DNA of 64,000 bases from Desulfosarcina alkanivorans (GTDB taxonomy: Bacteria; Desulfobacterota; Desulfobacteria; Desulfobacterales; Desulfosarcinaceae), in contig NZ_AP021874.1 of NCBI RefSeq assembly GCF_009688945.1, positions 5,642,001 through 5,706,000 on the forward strand, in the 5' to 3' direction. The position numbers and the translations under genes were made by a program. Under the pieces are notes generated by a model. The model searched no databases, was not told the origin of the DNA, and saw only the letters and a program-made list of their open reading frames with translations. Positions 38,810 to 48,022 of the stretch are shown one piece after another. The first letter of the stretch is position 1; the number at the start of each line of letters is the position of its first letter.

Positions 38810-38955
38810 TGGTCACATATGACCAATGGTCATATGCGGCCAATCTTATAATCTGCTTTTTTCTGCCATCTTGACCTGCTCAATCTCTATTTCCCATTAA
38901 ATCAAATCAATACAGTAAATTCACGGCACATTCCAAAACCGGCATGGACTTTGAG
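38810..38955 (+). promoter_or_regulatory. Sigma-54-type control module upstream of the KH gene
   Basis: A second copy of the module found before hflK. Paired palindromes TGGTCA-CATA-TGACCA (38810-38825) and TGGTCA-TATG-CGGCCA (38827-38842), a CATTAAATCAA block with an IHF-like AATCAA-ATCA-ATA (38900-38912), and CGGCATGGACTTTGAG with GG at 38941-38942 and GA at 38953-38954. The enhancer-to-GG gap is 98 bases, one less than in the hflK copy. It begins five bases after the activator gene, so the activator may both end one transcript and drive the next. Confidence 0.7.
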
Positions 38956-39071
38956 TGTCAAGTTGACGGAATCCGTTGCATCGGATCCGAATTTCCGTCA
39001 GCGGAAAGCTATAAGGTGAAGGGATGTGCGCCCCTCTCAACACGGTTCAAACCGAAAAAGGTCGTCCTCTG

Positions 39072-39302
39072 ATGAAAGAATTCATTGAACTCATTGCCCG
39101 TGCCCTGGTGGATCAACCCGAAGCCGTATTCGTTACCGAAATCAACGGGTCCTATACGTCAATTGTAGAGCTTCGTGTCGCCAAAGAAGACATCGGCAAA
39201 ATCATCGGCAAGCGGGGTCGAACGGCAGATGCCTTGCGGACGCTTGTCAACGCCGTTTCCTCCAAGGCCAAGAAGCGTTCGCGGCTTGAAATCATCGATT
39301 AA
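39072..39302 (+). CDS. khpA: KH-domain RNA-binding protein (KhpA-like)
   Basis: A 76-residue single KH domain with the GxxG loop in IGKIIGKRGRTADALR, length and motif as in KhpA/YlqC, which bind RNA globally. The ATG at 39072 has AAAAAGG about ten bases upstream; an open extension to 39024 is unlikely. First gene after the second sigma-54 module. Core khpA usually sits by rpsP and trmD, so this may be an extra copy carried by the island. Confidence 0.88.
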   Translation: MKEFIELIARALVDQPEAVFVTEINGSYTSIVELRVAKEDIGKIIGKRGRTADALRTLVNAVSSKAKKRSRLEIID

Positions 39303-39335
39303 CCTGAAAACTGGCATTGCCGGGAGGTCGCCGCC

Positions 39336-39659
39336 ATGATCGTTGTTAGAATTACCATGCACGTGCTTCCGGAAAAACAGAAGGAACTGGTCCAAACGAT
39401 TCTCTCAATGGTCGAGCCCATGGAGAAGGCGGCGGGCTGTCTGAGTTACGCCCTTTTTTGCAATATGGAAGACAAAAACCTTCTGAACCTTCTCGAAGAG
39501 TGGCAGACAAGAAAAGATCTTGATCAGCATTTACAGTCCGAAATTTTCGGCGTTTTGCTGGGGACCAAGAGTCTGCTGACAGAGCCGCATGGGATCCATA
39601 TCCACACGATCCATCAATCGGAGGGGATGGAAGCCGTTCTCGCCATTCGGGGAGAATAG
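39336..39659 (+). CDS. Antibiotic biosynthesis monooxygenase (ABM)-like protein
   Basis: A 107-residue ferredoxin-like fold protein of the ABM/YgiN superfamily: MIVVRITMHVLPEKQKELVQ, then CLSYALFCNMEDKNLLNLLEEW, QTRKDLDQHL. Members act as cofactor-poor quinol monooxygenases or heme-degrading or signalling proteins. GGGAGG lies before the ATG. Function in the island is unknown. Confidence 0.78.
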   Translation: MIVVRITMHVLPEKQKELVQTILSMVEPMEKAAGCLSYALFCNMEDKNLLNLLEEWQTRKDLDQHLQSEIFGVLLGTKSLLTEPHGIHIHTIHQSEGMEAVLAIRGE

Positions 39660-39811
39660 CACGACTGCAATGCAGCAGGTCTGCCATCGTTGCTTTCGAA
39701 GAATTGACGTCCGATTGAGTGGGATCGTCAACCTAAGCAGAGAAACGTGACGACACTGATATTACCGTCTTGCAACAGACGTTATCTCATCACGCACGAG
39801 GAGAAATTCAC

Positions 39812-40057
39812 ATGGATTATTTTTGGATGATCTTAATTGGCTTGATTGCCGGATGGCTTGCCCGGCAATTTATGACCGGCAAAGCTTTTGGGGTGGTTGG
39901 AGACATCATTACCGGCATGGTTGGTGCACTGATCGGTGGTCTCCTTTTTGAAAGAACCGGTCTGTTTGCTGACAGCAGCCTGGTCGGAAGTTTGCTCATC
40001 GCAACCAGTGGCGCGATTATCTTCCTGTATGCCATAAGGGCGTTTAAAAAGGCATAG
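39812..40057 (+). CDS. GlsB/YeaQ/YmgE-family small membrane protein
   Basis: An 81-residue protein with three TM segments of the transglycosylase-associated family (YFWMILIGLIAGWLARQF, GDIITGMVGALIGGLLF, GSLLIATSGAIIFLYAI). These are often stress-induced envelope proteins of unclear mechanism. GAGGAGAAATTCAC precedes the ATG. Seven bases separate its stop from the next gene's ribosome-binding region. Confidence 0.88.
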   Translation: MDYFWMILIGLIAGWLARQFMTGKAFGVVGDIITGMVGALIGGLLFERTGLFADSSLVGSLLIATSGAIIFLYAIRAFKKA

Positions 40058-40066
40058 GTGGCGATC

Positions 40067-42373
40067 ATGACATCTGTTATCAAGTATTACGAGGGAATCA
40101 ACTCGGTGGCCGTAATCGGAAACTATCTGCCCCGCCAATGCGGCATCGCCACCTTTACTACGGATCTGGTCGAAGGCCTGTCAGCGGAAGCGCCCGATAT
40201 AAACTGTTGGGCGGCGGCCATGAACGACAAACCCGAGGGATATCCTTATCCGGAAAAAGTACGCTTTGAGATCAACCAGAACAAATTGAGCGACTACAGC
40301 ATGGCGTCTCAATTCCTCAATATCAGTCAGACGGATATTGTCTGTGTGCAGCATGAATACGGTCTTTTCGGCGGTCCCGCCGGCAGCCACCTGCTGAAAC
40401 TACTGGGTGACCTGCGTATGCCGGTGGTGACGACCTTGCACACGGTGTTAAAAGACCCTCCACCGGAATACCGTGCCGTCATGGGCAAGCTGTCCGAGCT
40501 TTCCGACAAACTGGTCGTGATGAGCCATAAGGCATTCGACTTCCTCAAAGAGATATACGCGGTGCCCGAAGAGAAAGTCGTCTTTATCCATCACGGCATT
40601 CCGGACACACCATTTATCGATCCCAGCTTTAACAAAGACAAGTTCGGTGTGGAAGGCAAACAGGTGCTGCTCACCTTCGGTTTGCTTTCCCCCAATAAGG
40701 GCATTGAAAATGTATTACAGGCGCTTCCGGCGGTCATCAACAAATACCCTGATTTGGCATATATTATCCTGGGGGCAACCCATCCGCATATTTTGAAACA
40801 GCATGGGGATGCCTACCGTATCATGCTGCAGCAGCTCGTACGCGAACTCCACATTGGCGCGCATGTCATTTTTCAAAATCGTTTTGTTGAACTGAACGAG
40901 TTGTGCGAGTTTCTCGGCATTGCCGATATCTACACAACCCCTTATCTTGAAGAAGCCCAGATTACCTCCGGTACGCTTGCCTATGCCATGGGCACCGGCA
41001 AAGCCATCATTTCGACGCCGTACTGGTATGCCACCGAGATGCTTGCCGATGGCCGGGGTCGAATTGTCCCCTTCCGCGATCCAGATGCCATGGCCCAACA
41101 AATAATCGACCTTCTGGACAATGATGTCGAGCGGCACGCCATGCGCAAAAAGGCCTATACATTCACTCGTGAGGCCGTGTGGAAGGAGGTCGCCCGGAAC
41201 TACCTCCAGGTGTTCAGTGATGTAAGGCAAAACCGCACCCAGAACCCGCGTCCACGGCACTCCTACGTTGAAAATATCAAGGCCATCACTAATTTTGATC
41301 TTCCGGAGATCAAGCTCGATCACCTCAAAGCCTTTACAGATGATACCGGCATCCTGCAGCATGCCAACTATACCATCCCCGATCGTACCCATGGCTACTG
41401 CACCGACGACAATGCCAGGGCGCTGCTGGTTGCCGCCATGGGTCAACGATACCGGCCGACAAACGGCTGGGGACTCGATTCACTCAGCGGCCATTATCTT
41501 GGATTTCTTCTGTATGCGTTCAATGAGGAAAAAGAACGCTTTCGCAATTTCATGACCTATTCGCGGCAGTGGACGGAAGAAATCGGTTCCGAGGATGCCC
41601 ATGGCCGGGCAATCTGGAGCCTTGGCAGCGCGGTGGCTTTTCTTCAAAACCCGGGGCATCTGGCAATGAGTACGACCCTATTTAAAAAGGCCCTGCGAGC
41701 GATCGAAAATTTTCATTCGCCCCGGGCCATAGCATTCTGCCTCGTGGGTGTGCATGCCTACCTGGATAAATTCTCCGGTGACAGCGATGTGCGGAGGGTC
41801 CGGGAGATCATGGCTGTCAGGCTTTTCGATCAGTTCAAAAACCATGCAACGGACGATTGGCCATGGCTTGAGAACGCTCTGAACTATGCCAACGGCAAAA
41901 TGCCCCATGCCCTGCTGCTATCCGGTCAGCGGATGCAACGCAGCGACATGGTGGATATGGGACTCGTCGCACTCAAGTGGCTGCTTGCCATCCAGACTGA
42001 AGACGGCCATTTCGTGCCAATCGGCAGCAACGGATGGTATGGACAAGGCGGCCCCAGAGCCCGTTTCGACCAGCAGCCCATCGAGGCCAGCACCATGGTC
42101 GAAGCGTGTGTGAAAGCCTTTGAGATCACGCGGGATCAATCATGGTTCGACAAAGCGGTCATGTGTTTCAATTGGTTTCTCGGGCACAACGACCTCAACC
42201 TGCCGCTCTATGATGCCAAAACCGGGGGCTGCCGGGATGGGTTGATGGCGGACGGCATCAATCAAAATGAAGGTGCCGAGTCCTCCCTGGCCTGGCTACT
42301 TGCGTTGATGGCCTTGCAGAAGCTCTACGCCGACGAGATTTTAAATCAGCCGTCGTCACAGGAACCAGACTAA
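40067..42373 (+). CDS. Two-domain GT4 glycosyltransferase with C-terminal helical barrel
   Basis: A 768-residue protein. Residues about 10-390 are a GT-B, family 4 glycosyltransferase (SVAVIGNYLPRQCGIATFTTDL, HHGIPDT, GLLSPNKGIENVLQAL, EAQITSGTLAYAMGTGKAII). Residues about 415-760 form an alpha/alpha-barrel-like domain with TIPDRTHGYCTDDNARALLVA and GLMADGINQNEGAESSLAWLLAL, seen fused to or beside GH130-linked transferases. AGGTGG precedes the ATG at 40067. It may build a mannose-type glycan or storage compound handled by the GH130 enzymes downstream. Confidence 0.88.
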   Translation: MTSVIKYYEGINSVAVIGNYLPRQCGIATFTTDLVEGLSAEAPDINCWAAAMNDKPEGYPYPEKVRFEINQNKLSDYSMASQFLNISQTDIVCVQHEYGLFGGPAGSHLLKLLGDLRMPVVTTLHTVLKDPPPEYRAVMGKLSELSDKLVVMSHKAFDFLKEIYAVPEEKVVFIHHGIPDTPFIDPSFNKDKFGVEGKQVLLTFGLLSPNKGIENVLQALPAVINKYPDLAYIILGATHPHILKQHGDAYRIMLQQLVRELHIGAHVIFQNRFVELNELCEFLGIADIYTTPYLEEAQITSGTLAYAMGTGKAIISTPYWYATEMLADGRGRIVPFRDPDAMAQQIIDLLDNDVERHAMRKKAYTFTREAVWKEVARNYLQVFSDVRQNRTQNPRPRHSYVENIKAITNFDLPEIKLDHLKAFTDDTGILQHANYTIPDRTHGYCTDDNARALLVAAMGQRYRPTNGWGLDSLSGHYLGFLLYAFNEEKERFRNFMTYSRQWTEEIGSEDAHGRAIWSLGSAVAFLQNPGHLAMSTTLFKKALRAIENFHSPRAIAFCLVGVHAYLDKFSGDSDVRRVREIMAVRLFDQFKNHATDDWPWLENALNYANGKMPHALLLSGQRMQRSDMVDMGLVALKWLLAIQTEDGHFVPIGSNGWYGQGGPRARFDQQPIEASTMVEACVKAFEITRDQSWFDKAVMCFNWFLGHNDLNLPLYDAKTGGCRDGLMADGINQNEGAESSLAWLLALMALQKLYADEILNQPSSQEPD

Positions 42374-42401
42374 CGTTTTCCAATAAATAAAAGGATCAGA
42401 T

Positions 42402-43418
42402 ATGCACATTGCAATGCTATCGCCGATTGCATGGCGTACGCCGCCACGGCACTATGGACCCTGGGAAAACGTGGCCTCTCTTTTAACCGAGGGACTGGTG
42501 TCGCGCGGTTATGATGTCACTTTGTTTGCCACCGCGGATTCTGAAACCAGCGCCAGCTTACATGCTGTCTGCCCGCAGGGCTATGAAGAAAATCGGTCAC
42601 TCATACCAAAAGTCTGGGAATGCCTGCACATTTCAGAACTCTTTGAGCATGGCGATGAATACGATATCATCCATAACCACTTTGACTATCTGCCACTGAC
42701 CTACACTGGTCTTACCAACACCCCGGTAGTAACAACCATTCACGGATTTTCATCGCCCGGAATTCTGCCGGTTTACAAGAAATACAACAGCAGCGCGTAT
42801 TATGTTTCCATCAGCGATGCCGATCGATCACCGGAACTGGATTATATCAAAACCATCCATCACGGCATCGATATCCGGCAGTTTGATTTCCAGAATACTG
42901 CGGATGACAGCCTGCTTTTCTTCGGGCGCATTCACCCGGACAAAGGAACGCGCGAAGCCCTGAACATCGCCAGTGCCTGCAGTAAAAAGTTGATATTGGC
43001 AGGTATCATCCAGGACCAGGCCTACTACGATCAATATGTCGTCCCTCTGTTTGACGACAAGGTGGTCTATATCGGCAGCGTCGGCCCAGACGAGCGCAAC
43101 CGGTTGCTCGGCAGGGCCTGCGCGCTGTTGCATCCCATACAATTTGATGAACCTTTCGGCCTGTCCGTTATCGAATCCATGGCCTGTGGTACACCCGTAA
43201 TCGCTTTTGACAGAGGCAGCATGCCTGAGCTGATTGAAAACGGCCAAAATGGTTTTCTGGTGAGCAACGTGAACGAGGCCGCTGCGTCTGTCGCACGGCT
43301 CCATGAGATTGACCGCGCAACCTGTCGCCGCCATGTTGAACGGCGTTTCACAGTCGAGCGGATGATCGATAAATACGTACATGTCTATGAACAGATTATT
43401 CAGGAACGATCCCGATGA
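42402..43418 (+). CDS. GT4 glycosyltransferase
   Basis: A 338-residue GT-B transferase. It shows the N-terminal donor-site loop region SPIAWRTPPRHYGPWENVASLL, IIHNHFDYLPL, and the C-terminal retaining motif FDEPFGLSVIESMACGTPVIAF with the E-x7-E pattern. It is related to the WcaI/mannosyltransferase-like groups. It overlaps the first GH130 gene by four bases, so the two products likely work together. Confidence 0.9.
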   Translation: MHIAMLSPIAWRTPPRHYGPWENVASLLTEGLVSRGYDVTLFATADSETSASLHAVCPQGYEENRSLIPKVWECLHISELFEHGDEYDIIHNHFDYLPLTYTGLTNTPVVTTIHGFSSPGILPVYKKYNSSAYYVSISDADRSPELDYIKTIHHGIDIRQFDFQNTADDSLLFFGRIHPDKGTREALNIASACSKKLILAGIIQDQAYYDQYVVPLFDDKVVYIGSVGPDERNRLLGRACALLHPIQFDEPFGLSVIESMACGTPVIAFDRGSMPELIENGQNGFLVSNVNEAAASVARLHEIDRATCRRHVERRFTVERMIDKYVHVYEQIIQERSR

Positions 43419-44356
43419 ATATCCAAAATCAAACAATAACACGGTTTAAAAATAACCCCATCCTGATAAGCAAGGATGTGCCCTATCCGGTAGTTACCGT
43501 TCACAATGCCGGCGTCGTCAAACACAACGATCGTTACCTCATGCTCTTCCGGTCGCATCTGCGCAACGGGCGCTCCATCATCGGCAGGGCCGATAGCGAT
43601 GATGGTTTTTCATTTTCGGTTCATCCCAAACCCTTTCTGATACCTTCGACAGGCACTGTTTTTGCCGAATATGAAGCCTTCGGTGTCGAGGACCTCAGAA
43701 TTTGTCCCGTCGAGGGAGCGTACCTGCTGACCTACAGTGCCTATTCCCGTCACGGCGTGCGGATTGCCCTGGCGCGTACCAGCGATTTCGAAAAAGTGGA
43801 GCGGGTCGCGCTAATCACCCAGGCCGACCTGCGCAACGTGGTTATTTTCCCTGAAAAATTTGGTGGTCGGTATGTCCGTCTGGACCGGCCGCACTCTGAA
43901 ATTTCCCAGTGGTCGATCTGGATTTCCTATTCTCCCGACCTCGTGCACTGGGGCGATTCCCGGGTGATTATGAAGCCGGTGGCCTATCACTGGGATGAGA
44001 TGAAAATCGGGCCCGGTGCCCCTCCCTTTAAAACCGACAAGGGCTGGCTGCATATATACCATGGCGTTTTCAAGACCATGTCCGGAACGGTGTATCGACT
44101 CGGTGCGGCCCTGCACGACCTTGATGATCCGTCGGAGATCATCGGCGTTTCCGATGGATGGATCCTGCAGCCTGAGGATCCGTGGGAGGTCAATGGCTAT
44201 GTGCCCAATGTGGTCTTTACCTGCGGCGCTGTCCCGGAAGACGATGGTACCGTAAAAATATACTGGGGCGGCGCAGATACGGTCATGTGCGTCGGTACGG
44301 CCGTCATTGATGAATTGGTGGCGCTGTGCCTTTCTGATTCCCGACCTCCGCTCTAG
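43415..44356 (+). CDS. GH130-family glycoside phosphorylase/hydrolase (first copy)
   Basis: A 313-residue five-bladed beta-propeller enzyme. Family 130 enzymes phosphorolyse or hydrolyse beta-mannosides. The general acid is Asp93 in FGVEDLRI. KIGPGAPPFKTDKGWLHIYHGV and VNGYVPNVVFTCGAV are typical, the latter carrying residues near the phosphate site. It starts within the GT4 stop (ATGA). Family length for phosphorylases is 320-390, so this is a short member. Confidence 0.9.
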   Translation: MNIQNQTITRFKNNPILISKDVPYPVVTVHNAGVVKHNDRYLMLFRSHLRNGRSIIGRADSDDGFSFSVHPKPFLIPSTGTVFAEYEAFGVEDLRICPVEGAYLLTYSAYSRHGVRIALARTSDFEKVERVALITQADLRNVVIFPEKFGGRYVRLDRPHSEISQWSIWISYSPDLVHWGDSRVIMKPVAYHWDEMKIGPGAPPFKTDKGWLHIYHGVFKTMSGTVYRLGAALHDLDDPSEIIGVSDGWILQPEDPWEVNGYVPNVVFTCGAVPEDDGTVKIYWGGADTVMCVGTAVIDELVALCLSDSRPPL

Positions 44357-44470
44357 CGGACCAGGGCCGGATGATCGCCGACTGAAACATAAACCTGGAG
44401 GATTGGCTGGAATTGAAGATCGACCCCGTTGCCGCGCACCGCTGTCAATCGTCTTTAAGGACTCAATGGT

Positions 44471-45952
44471 ATGCCCCCTAAAAAGCGCCATAAGCTAGAA
44501 GTTAAAAGAAAAGCGATTAAGATCATCGGGGATACGTCACGGGTCATCACCCGGCTGCATACTCCCGATAAGCGATATCGCATCCCCAAATTAATTCAGC
44601 GGATAATGAGCTTGCCGGACACGGCCGCCGAAAGATTAATTGCGCAAATAATGGCTGACTTTTCCGGCAGGCACGAAGACATCGGGCACATTTTTGAGCG
44701 GCACCTGAATGCTGTGAAGAAATATCTGCCATCGGATACAGTGCTCAGCGATGTTCAAAGATCACTTATCGGGGCTTACTTTACGAAAGAGTACTCGATT
44801 GAATCGGCTGCTCTTTTCAACCCTTCCATCGTCGCCCATCCCGATCAAAGCCATCTGAACAAAGGCAGCCTGCGCTTTATCATGAGCCTGCGGGCAACCG
44901 GTGAAGGCCATATTTCGTCAATTGTCTTTCGCAGCGGTGTTCTTGATCGACACAACAAGTTCCTTTTCGACCCGATCAGTGATTTTGTAGAAACGCCGGA
45001 TCTCCAATTGGATTCGGTATACAAGCGCAATCCTTTCCAGCTCAAGCTAAACGAGATGGGAGCAGGCGATGAGATAAGCGTACATATTCTTAACCAGCTG
45101 CCGGAAGATTTTACGTATAATGAATTATTAGAAAAAATTGGAAACCTTCGCGAAAAACCGCAATTTCCGGAAGCGAACCAAAACAGAACCTTCCAGGTGA
45201 TGAGCTGGCTCGCAAATTCCAATTATGAGGTCAGTTTCCACCCCGATCACCGCATATCCGAACGGGTGATATTTCCCGTTTCCAAAAACGAAAGCCGGGG
45301 CATTGAAGATGCCCGCTTCGTTCACTTTTTCGATAGCCAGCAGGAAAGCACCTATTATGCAACCTATACCGCCTATAACGGCCATACGATCTTACCGCAA
45401 CTGATGGAAACCAAGGACTTTATCAACTTTAACATTGTCACCCTCAACGGCAAAGCCATACAAAACAAAGGCATGGCGCTTTTTCCGCGAAAAATTGGCG
45501 GTCGTTATGCCATGCTCTCACGCCAGGATGGTGAAAACAATCATATCATGTTCTCGGACAATCTCCATTTCTGGCAAACGTCCCAAATCATCCAGGAGCC
45601 TGAATATCCATGGGAATTCATCCAGATCGGCAACTGCGGGTCCCCCGTGGAGACCAATGAGGGCTGGATCGTACTCACACACGGTGTCGGACCCATGCGT
45701 CAATATTGCATCGGCGCCATGCTGCTTGATCTTGAAAATCCTTCAAAAATCATCGCTCGCCTGGATGAGCCCTTGCTTGCCCCGCATGAGAAGGAACGCG
45801 AGGGATATGTCCCTAATGTCGTTTATTCCTGTGGTGCGATCATTCATAACAACGAATTAATCATTCCCTACGCCATGTCTGACATCAATTCCGGCATTGC
45901 GACCGTCGCTGTGGATGCGCTGCTGAAATGTATGCGGCCGGTGAAATCATGA
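44471..45952 (+). CDS. GH130-family glycoside phosphorylase/hydrolase (second copy)
   Basis: A 493-residue, longer GH130 member with about 150 extra N-terminal residues of unassigned helical sequence. The general acid is Asp280 in SRGIEDARFVHF; also WEFIQIGNCGSPVETNEGWIVLTHGVG and EGYVPNVVYSCGAI. A long N-terminal region suggests a different substrate or oligomer from the first copy. The stop overlaps a possible ATG (45949) of the next gene. Confidence 0.9.
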   Translation: MPPKKRHKLEVKRKAIKIIGDTSRVITRLHTPDKRYRIPKLIQRIMSLPDTAAERLIAQIMADFSGRHEDIGHIFERHLNAVKKYLPSDTVLSDVQRSLIGAYFTKEYSIESAALFNPSIVAHPDQSHLNKGSLRFIMSLRATGEGHISSIVFRSGVLDRHNKFLFDPISDFVETPDLQLDSVYKRNPFQLKLNEMGAGDEISVHILNQLPEDFTYNELLEKIGNLREKPQFPEANQNRTFQVMSWLANSNYEVSFHPDHRISERVIFPVSKNESRGIEDARFVHFFDSQQESTYYATYTAYNGHTILPQLMETKDFINFNIVTLNGKAIQNKGMALFPRKIGGRYAMLSRQDGENNHIMFSDNLHFWQTSQIIQEPEYPWEFIQIGNCGSPVETNEGWIVLTHGVGPMRQYCIGAMLLDLENPSKIIARLDEPLLAPHEKEREGYVPNVVYSCGAIIHNNELIIPYAMSDINSGIATVAVDALLKCMRPVKS

Positions 45953-46074
45953 AATCCTTAAATTGTGCACGAAAAGCCCACCGCAATCGGGAAAGGTATC
46001 CGAAAACCGGATCATCCGTTTATGAAAATACCGAAGGAATTCGATCAGTGAAAAATGGCCAGGCAAGAAGGAAG

Positions 46075-47712
46075 ATGTTGACACTGCTTGGAAAGGGCGT
46101 CTCGCCAGGGATAGCCGAAGGGGAGGCCTTTGTCTATATAGACGTGCGGTTAAGGGATTCTGAACTCTATGTGATCGACGATAGCCAAATCGACGAAGAG
46201 AAAGCCAGAATCCAAAAAGCAATCGACGATGTAGGCAATTGCCTGTCGATCGATGCCAGGCAAATTGAGGGCAAGTTGGGCAAGCAATCGGCGGACATTT
46301 TTCGTGCGCAAGAGGCAATCCTTCGCGATTCCCATGTGATTAAGGAGATGAAGCGGGTTTTGGAAAAGGAGAAGCTCAATGCGGAGCAAGTGGTCAGGAT
46401 GGTGTTCAGAGTGCTGGCGAGCCGATTCAGAGACTTGGAAAATGAATTGTTTCGGGAACGTGCTGATGACATCGACGATCTGTCCCGCCGGTTGCTGCTG
46501 TCCTTAGCAGGTATTCATGCGCACAGCCTCGAAAACCTGCCGGCCAACACGGTGCTCGTCGCCCGACGCCTCCTGCCATCGGACACGGTGTTCCTGTCGC
46601 GATCATCCACTGTCGGCGTTCTTGCCGAGTTCGCCGGTCCCGCCGCCCATGCAGCTCTTCTGGCCCGAGAACTCGGTATTCCCTGTGTGGGGGGGATTCC
46701 CGATCTATTGGAAAAGGTCCACACGGGTGACGTTGTGCTTGTGGATGGAACCAAGGGGTCGGCGGTGATCAATCCGAACCGCCAAACCCTGCGGCGGTAC
46801 AAAACAGGATTCAAAGAAGCACGCCAACGCAGGGAAACGATGGCAACCGCCAACGGCATCAAACGAACTGTCACCCGTGACGGTCTTGAGGTATCGGTCA
46901 TGGCCAACGTCCGCAGCCGTGAAGATGTCGAACTCGCTATGGAACGCGGGGCTGATGGAATCGGGTTATTTAGAACAGAACCCTTCTTTCTTGCAGCCAA
47001 ACATTTACCGACCGACAAGGAATTCGCCACGTTTCTTCTGGAGAGCTTGAAGCCGGCCCGCGGAAGGCGTATCGACGTTCGTCTACTCGATATTGGTGCC
47101 GATAAAAATCCGATTTACCTTCACCTGCCACCGGAACCCGATCCCTTCTTGGGACGGCGTGGTGTGCGTTTGCTGCGTGAGTATCCAGAGCTGTTGGCGG
47201 CGCAGTTGCGGGCTATATTGGAAGTGTCCAAGGAAGTCGAAATCGGGGTCCTGATACCGATGGTCACGATCGAAAACGATGTGCTTCATGTCGTATCGAT
47301 GCTACAACAATTTGCCGCTGAAATGGGCATTTTTAAACTGCCCCGTATCGGTGCGATGATCGAAACACCGGCCGCGGCATTGTCAATCACCTCACTGAAG
47401 ACGCATGTAGACTTCTTCAGTATCGGCTCGAATGATCTCACGCAGTATACCATGGCCGCTGGCCGGGAAAATCCTTTGGTAGTGGAGTATTTCATCGACG
47501 ACCATCCGACGGTTCTGCGGCTTATCGAATGGGTGGTCAGGGAATCCGGTACCATGCCCGTTTCTATTTGCGGGGAGCTTGCGAGCCGGATCGATGCCAT
47601 CCCTAAATTACTGAGAACTGGAATCATGTCGCTCAGTGTAGCTGCCGCATTGGTTCCGGAGGTGAAGATGGCCATAAGGGGAATTGAAATCAAAAAAAGG
47701 AGGGAACCATGA
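46075..47712 (+). CDS. PTS enzyme I-like phosphoenolpyruvate phosphotransferase
   Basis: A 545-residue protein with the enzyme I fold: LLGKGVSPGIAEGEAF at the N-terminus, the phospho-His domain with His192 in GPAAHAALLAREL (canonical GGxTSHxAI is altered), and the PEP-binding barrel with GIGLFRTEPFFL, SIGSNDLTQYTMA and Cys499 in SICGELA. I chose ATG 46075 because AGAAGGAAG precedes it and it fits the family; an ATG at 45949 overlapping the GH130 stop would add 42 poorly conserved residues. No HPr or enzyme II is nearby, so it may play a regulatory or PEP-sensing role. Confidence 0.86.
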   Translation: MLTLLGKGVSPGIAEGEAFVYIDVRLRDSELYVIDDSQIDEEKARIQKAIDDVGNCLSIDARQIEGKLGKQSADIFRAQEAILRDSHVIKEMKRVLEKEKLNAEQVVRMVFRVLASRFRDLENELFRERADDIDDLSRRLLLSLAGIHAHSLENLPANTVLVARRLLPSDTVFLSRSSTVGVLAEFAGPAAHAALLARELGIPCVGGIPDLLEKVHTGDVVLVDGTKGSAVINPNRQTLRRYKTGFKEARQRRETMATANGIKRTVTRDGLEVSVMANVRSREDVELAMERGADGIGLFRTEPFFLAAKHLPTDKEFATFLLESLKPARGRRIDVRLLDIGADKNPIYLHLPPEPDPFLGRRGVRLLREYPELLAAQLRAILEVSKEVEIGVLIPMVTIENDVLHVVSMLQQFAAEMGIFKLPRIGAMIETPAAALSITSLKTHVDFFSIGSNDLTQYTMAAGRENPLVVEYFIDDHPTVLRLIEWVVRESGTMPVSICGELASRIDAIPKLLRTGIMSLSVAAALVPEVKMAIRGIEIKKRREP

Positions 47713-47909
47713 AGCTGACCAAATCAGGATTGGAATTAAAAGAGGTGATCGAAAAAGCAATGAAAGATCATATCATTACCAACAGTGAGTATGAGGAAAT
47801 AATGAAGGTAGCGAACAAAGACGGCATGGTTGATGATCATGAACAGCGATTGCTCAGCCAACTCCAGGAATTGTTGGAGAACGGTACGGTAGATCGGGTT
47901 AAAGGATAA
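47709..47909 (+). CDS. Small helical protein, unknown function
   Basis: 66 residues, highly charged and helical (LKEVIEKAMKDHIITNSEYE, DGMVDDHEQRLLSQLQELLEN). It starts within the enzyme I stop (ATGA). Layout weakly recalls TerB-like or EF-hand-like helices, but no metal site is clear. Function unknown; likely co-translated with enzyme I. Confidence 0.65.
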   Translation: MKLTKSGLELKEVIEKAMKDHIITNSEYEEIMKVANKDGMVDDHEQRLLSQLQELLENGTVDRVKG

Positions 47910-47911
47910 AT

Positions 47912-47976
47912 GTGTTTTGGTCCAAAACACAGCACACGCCAATCAATTCAAATCCAGTTCAACCAGCTGGATTTGA
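47912..47976. terminator. Tandem palindromes at the end of the island operon
   Basis: A near-perfect palindrome GTGTTTTGG-T-CCAAAACAC (47912-47930) is followed by a hairpin TCAAATCCAG (47948-47957) and CTGGATTTGA (47967-47976) with a nine-base loop. There is no long U-tract, so termination is likely weak or Rho-dependent. The first could also be an operator. Confidence 0.45.
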
Positions 47977-48022
47977 TTGTTTGGACCGTTGCGAATGTGT
48001 AATTCGCAGTATCGGATGAAGC

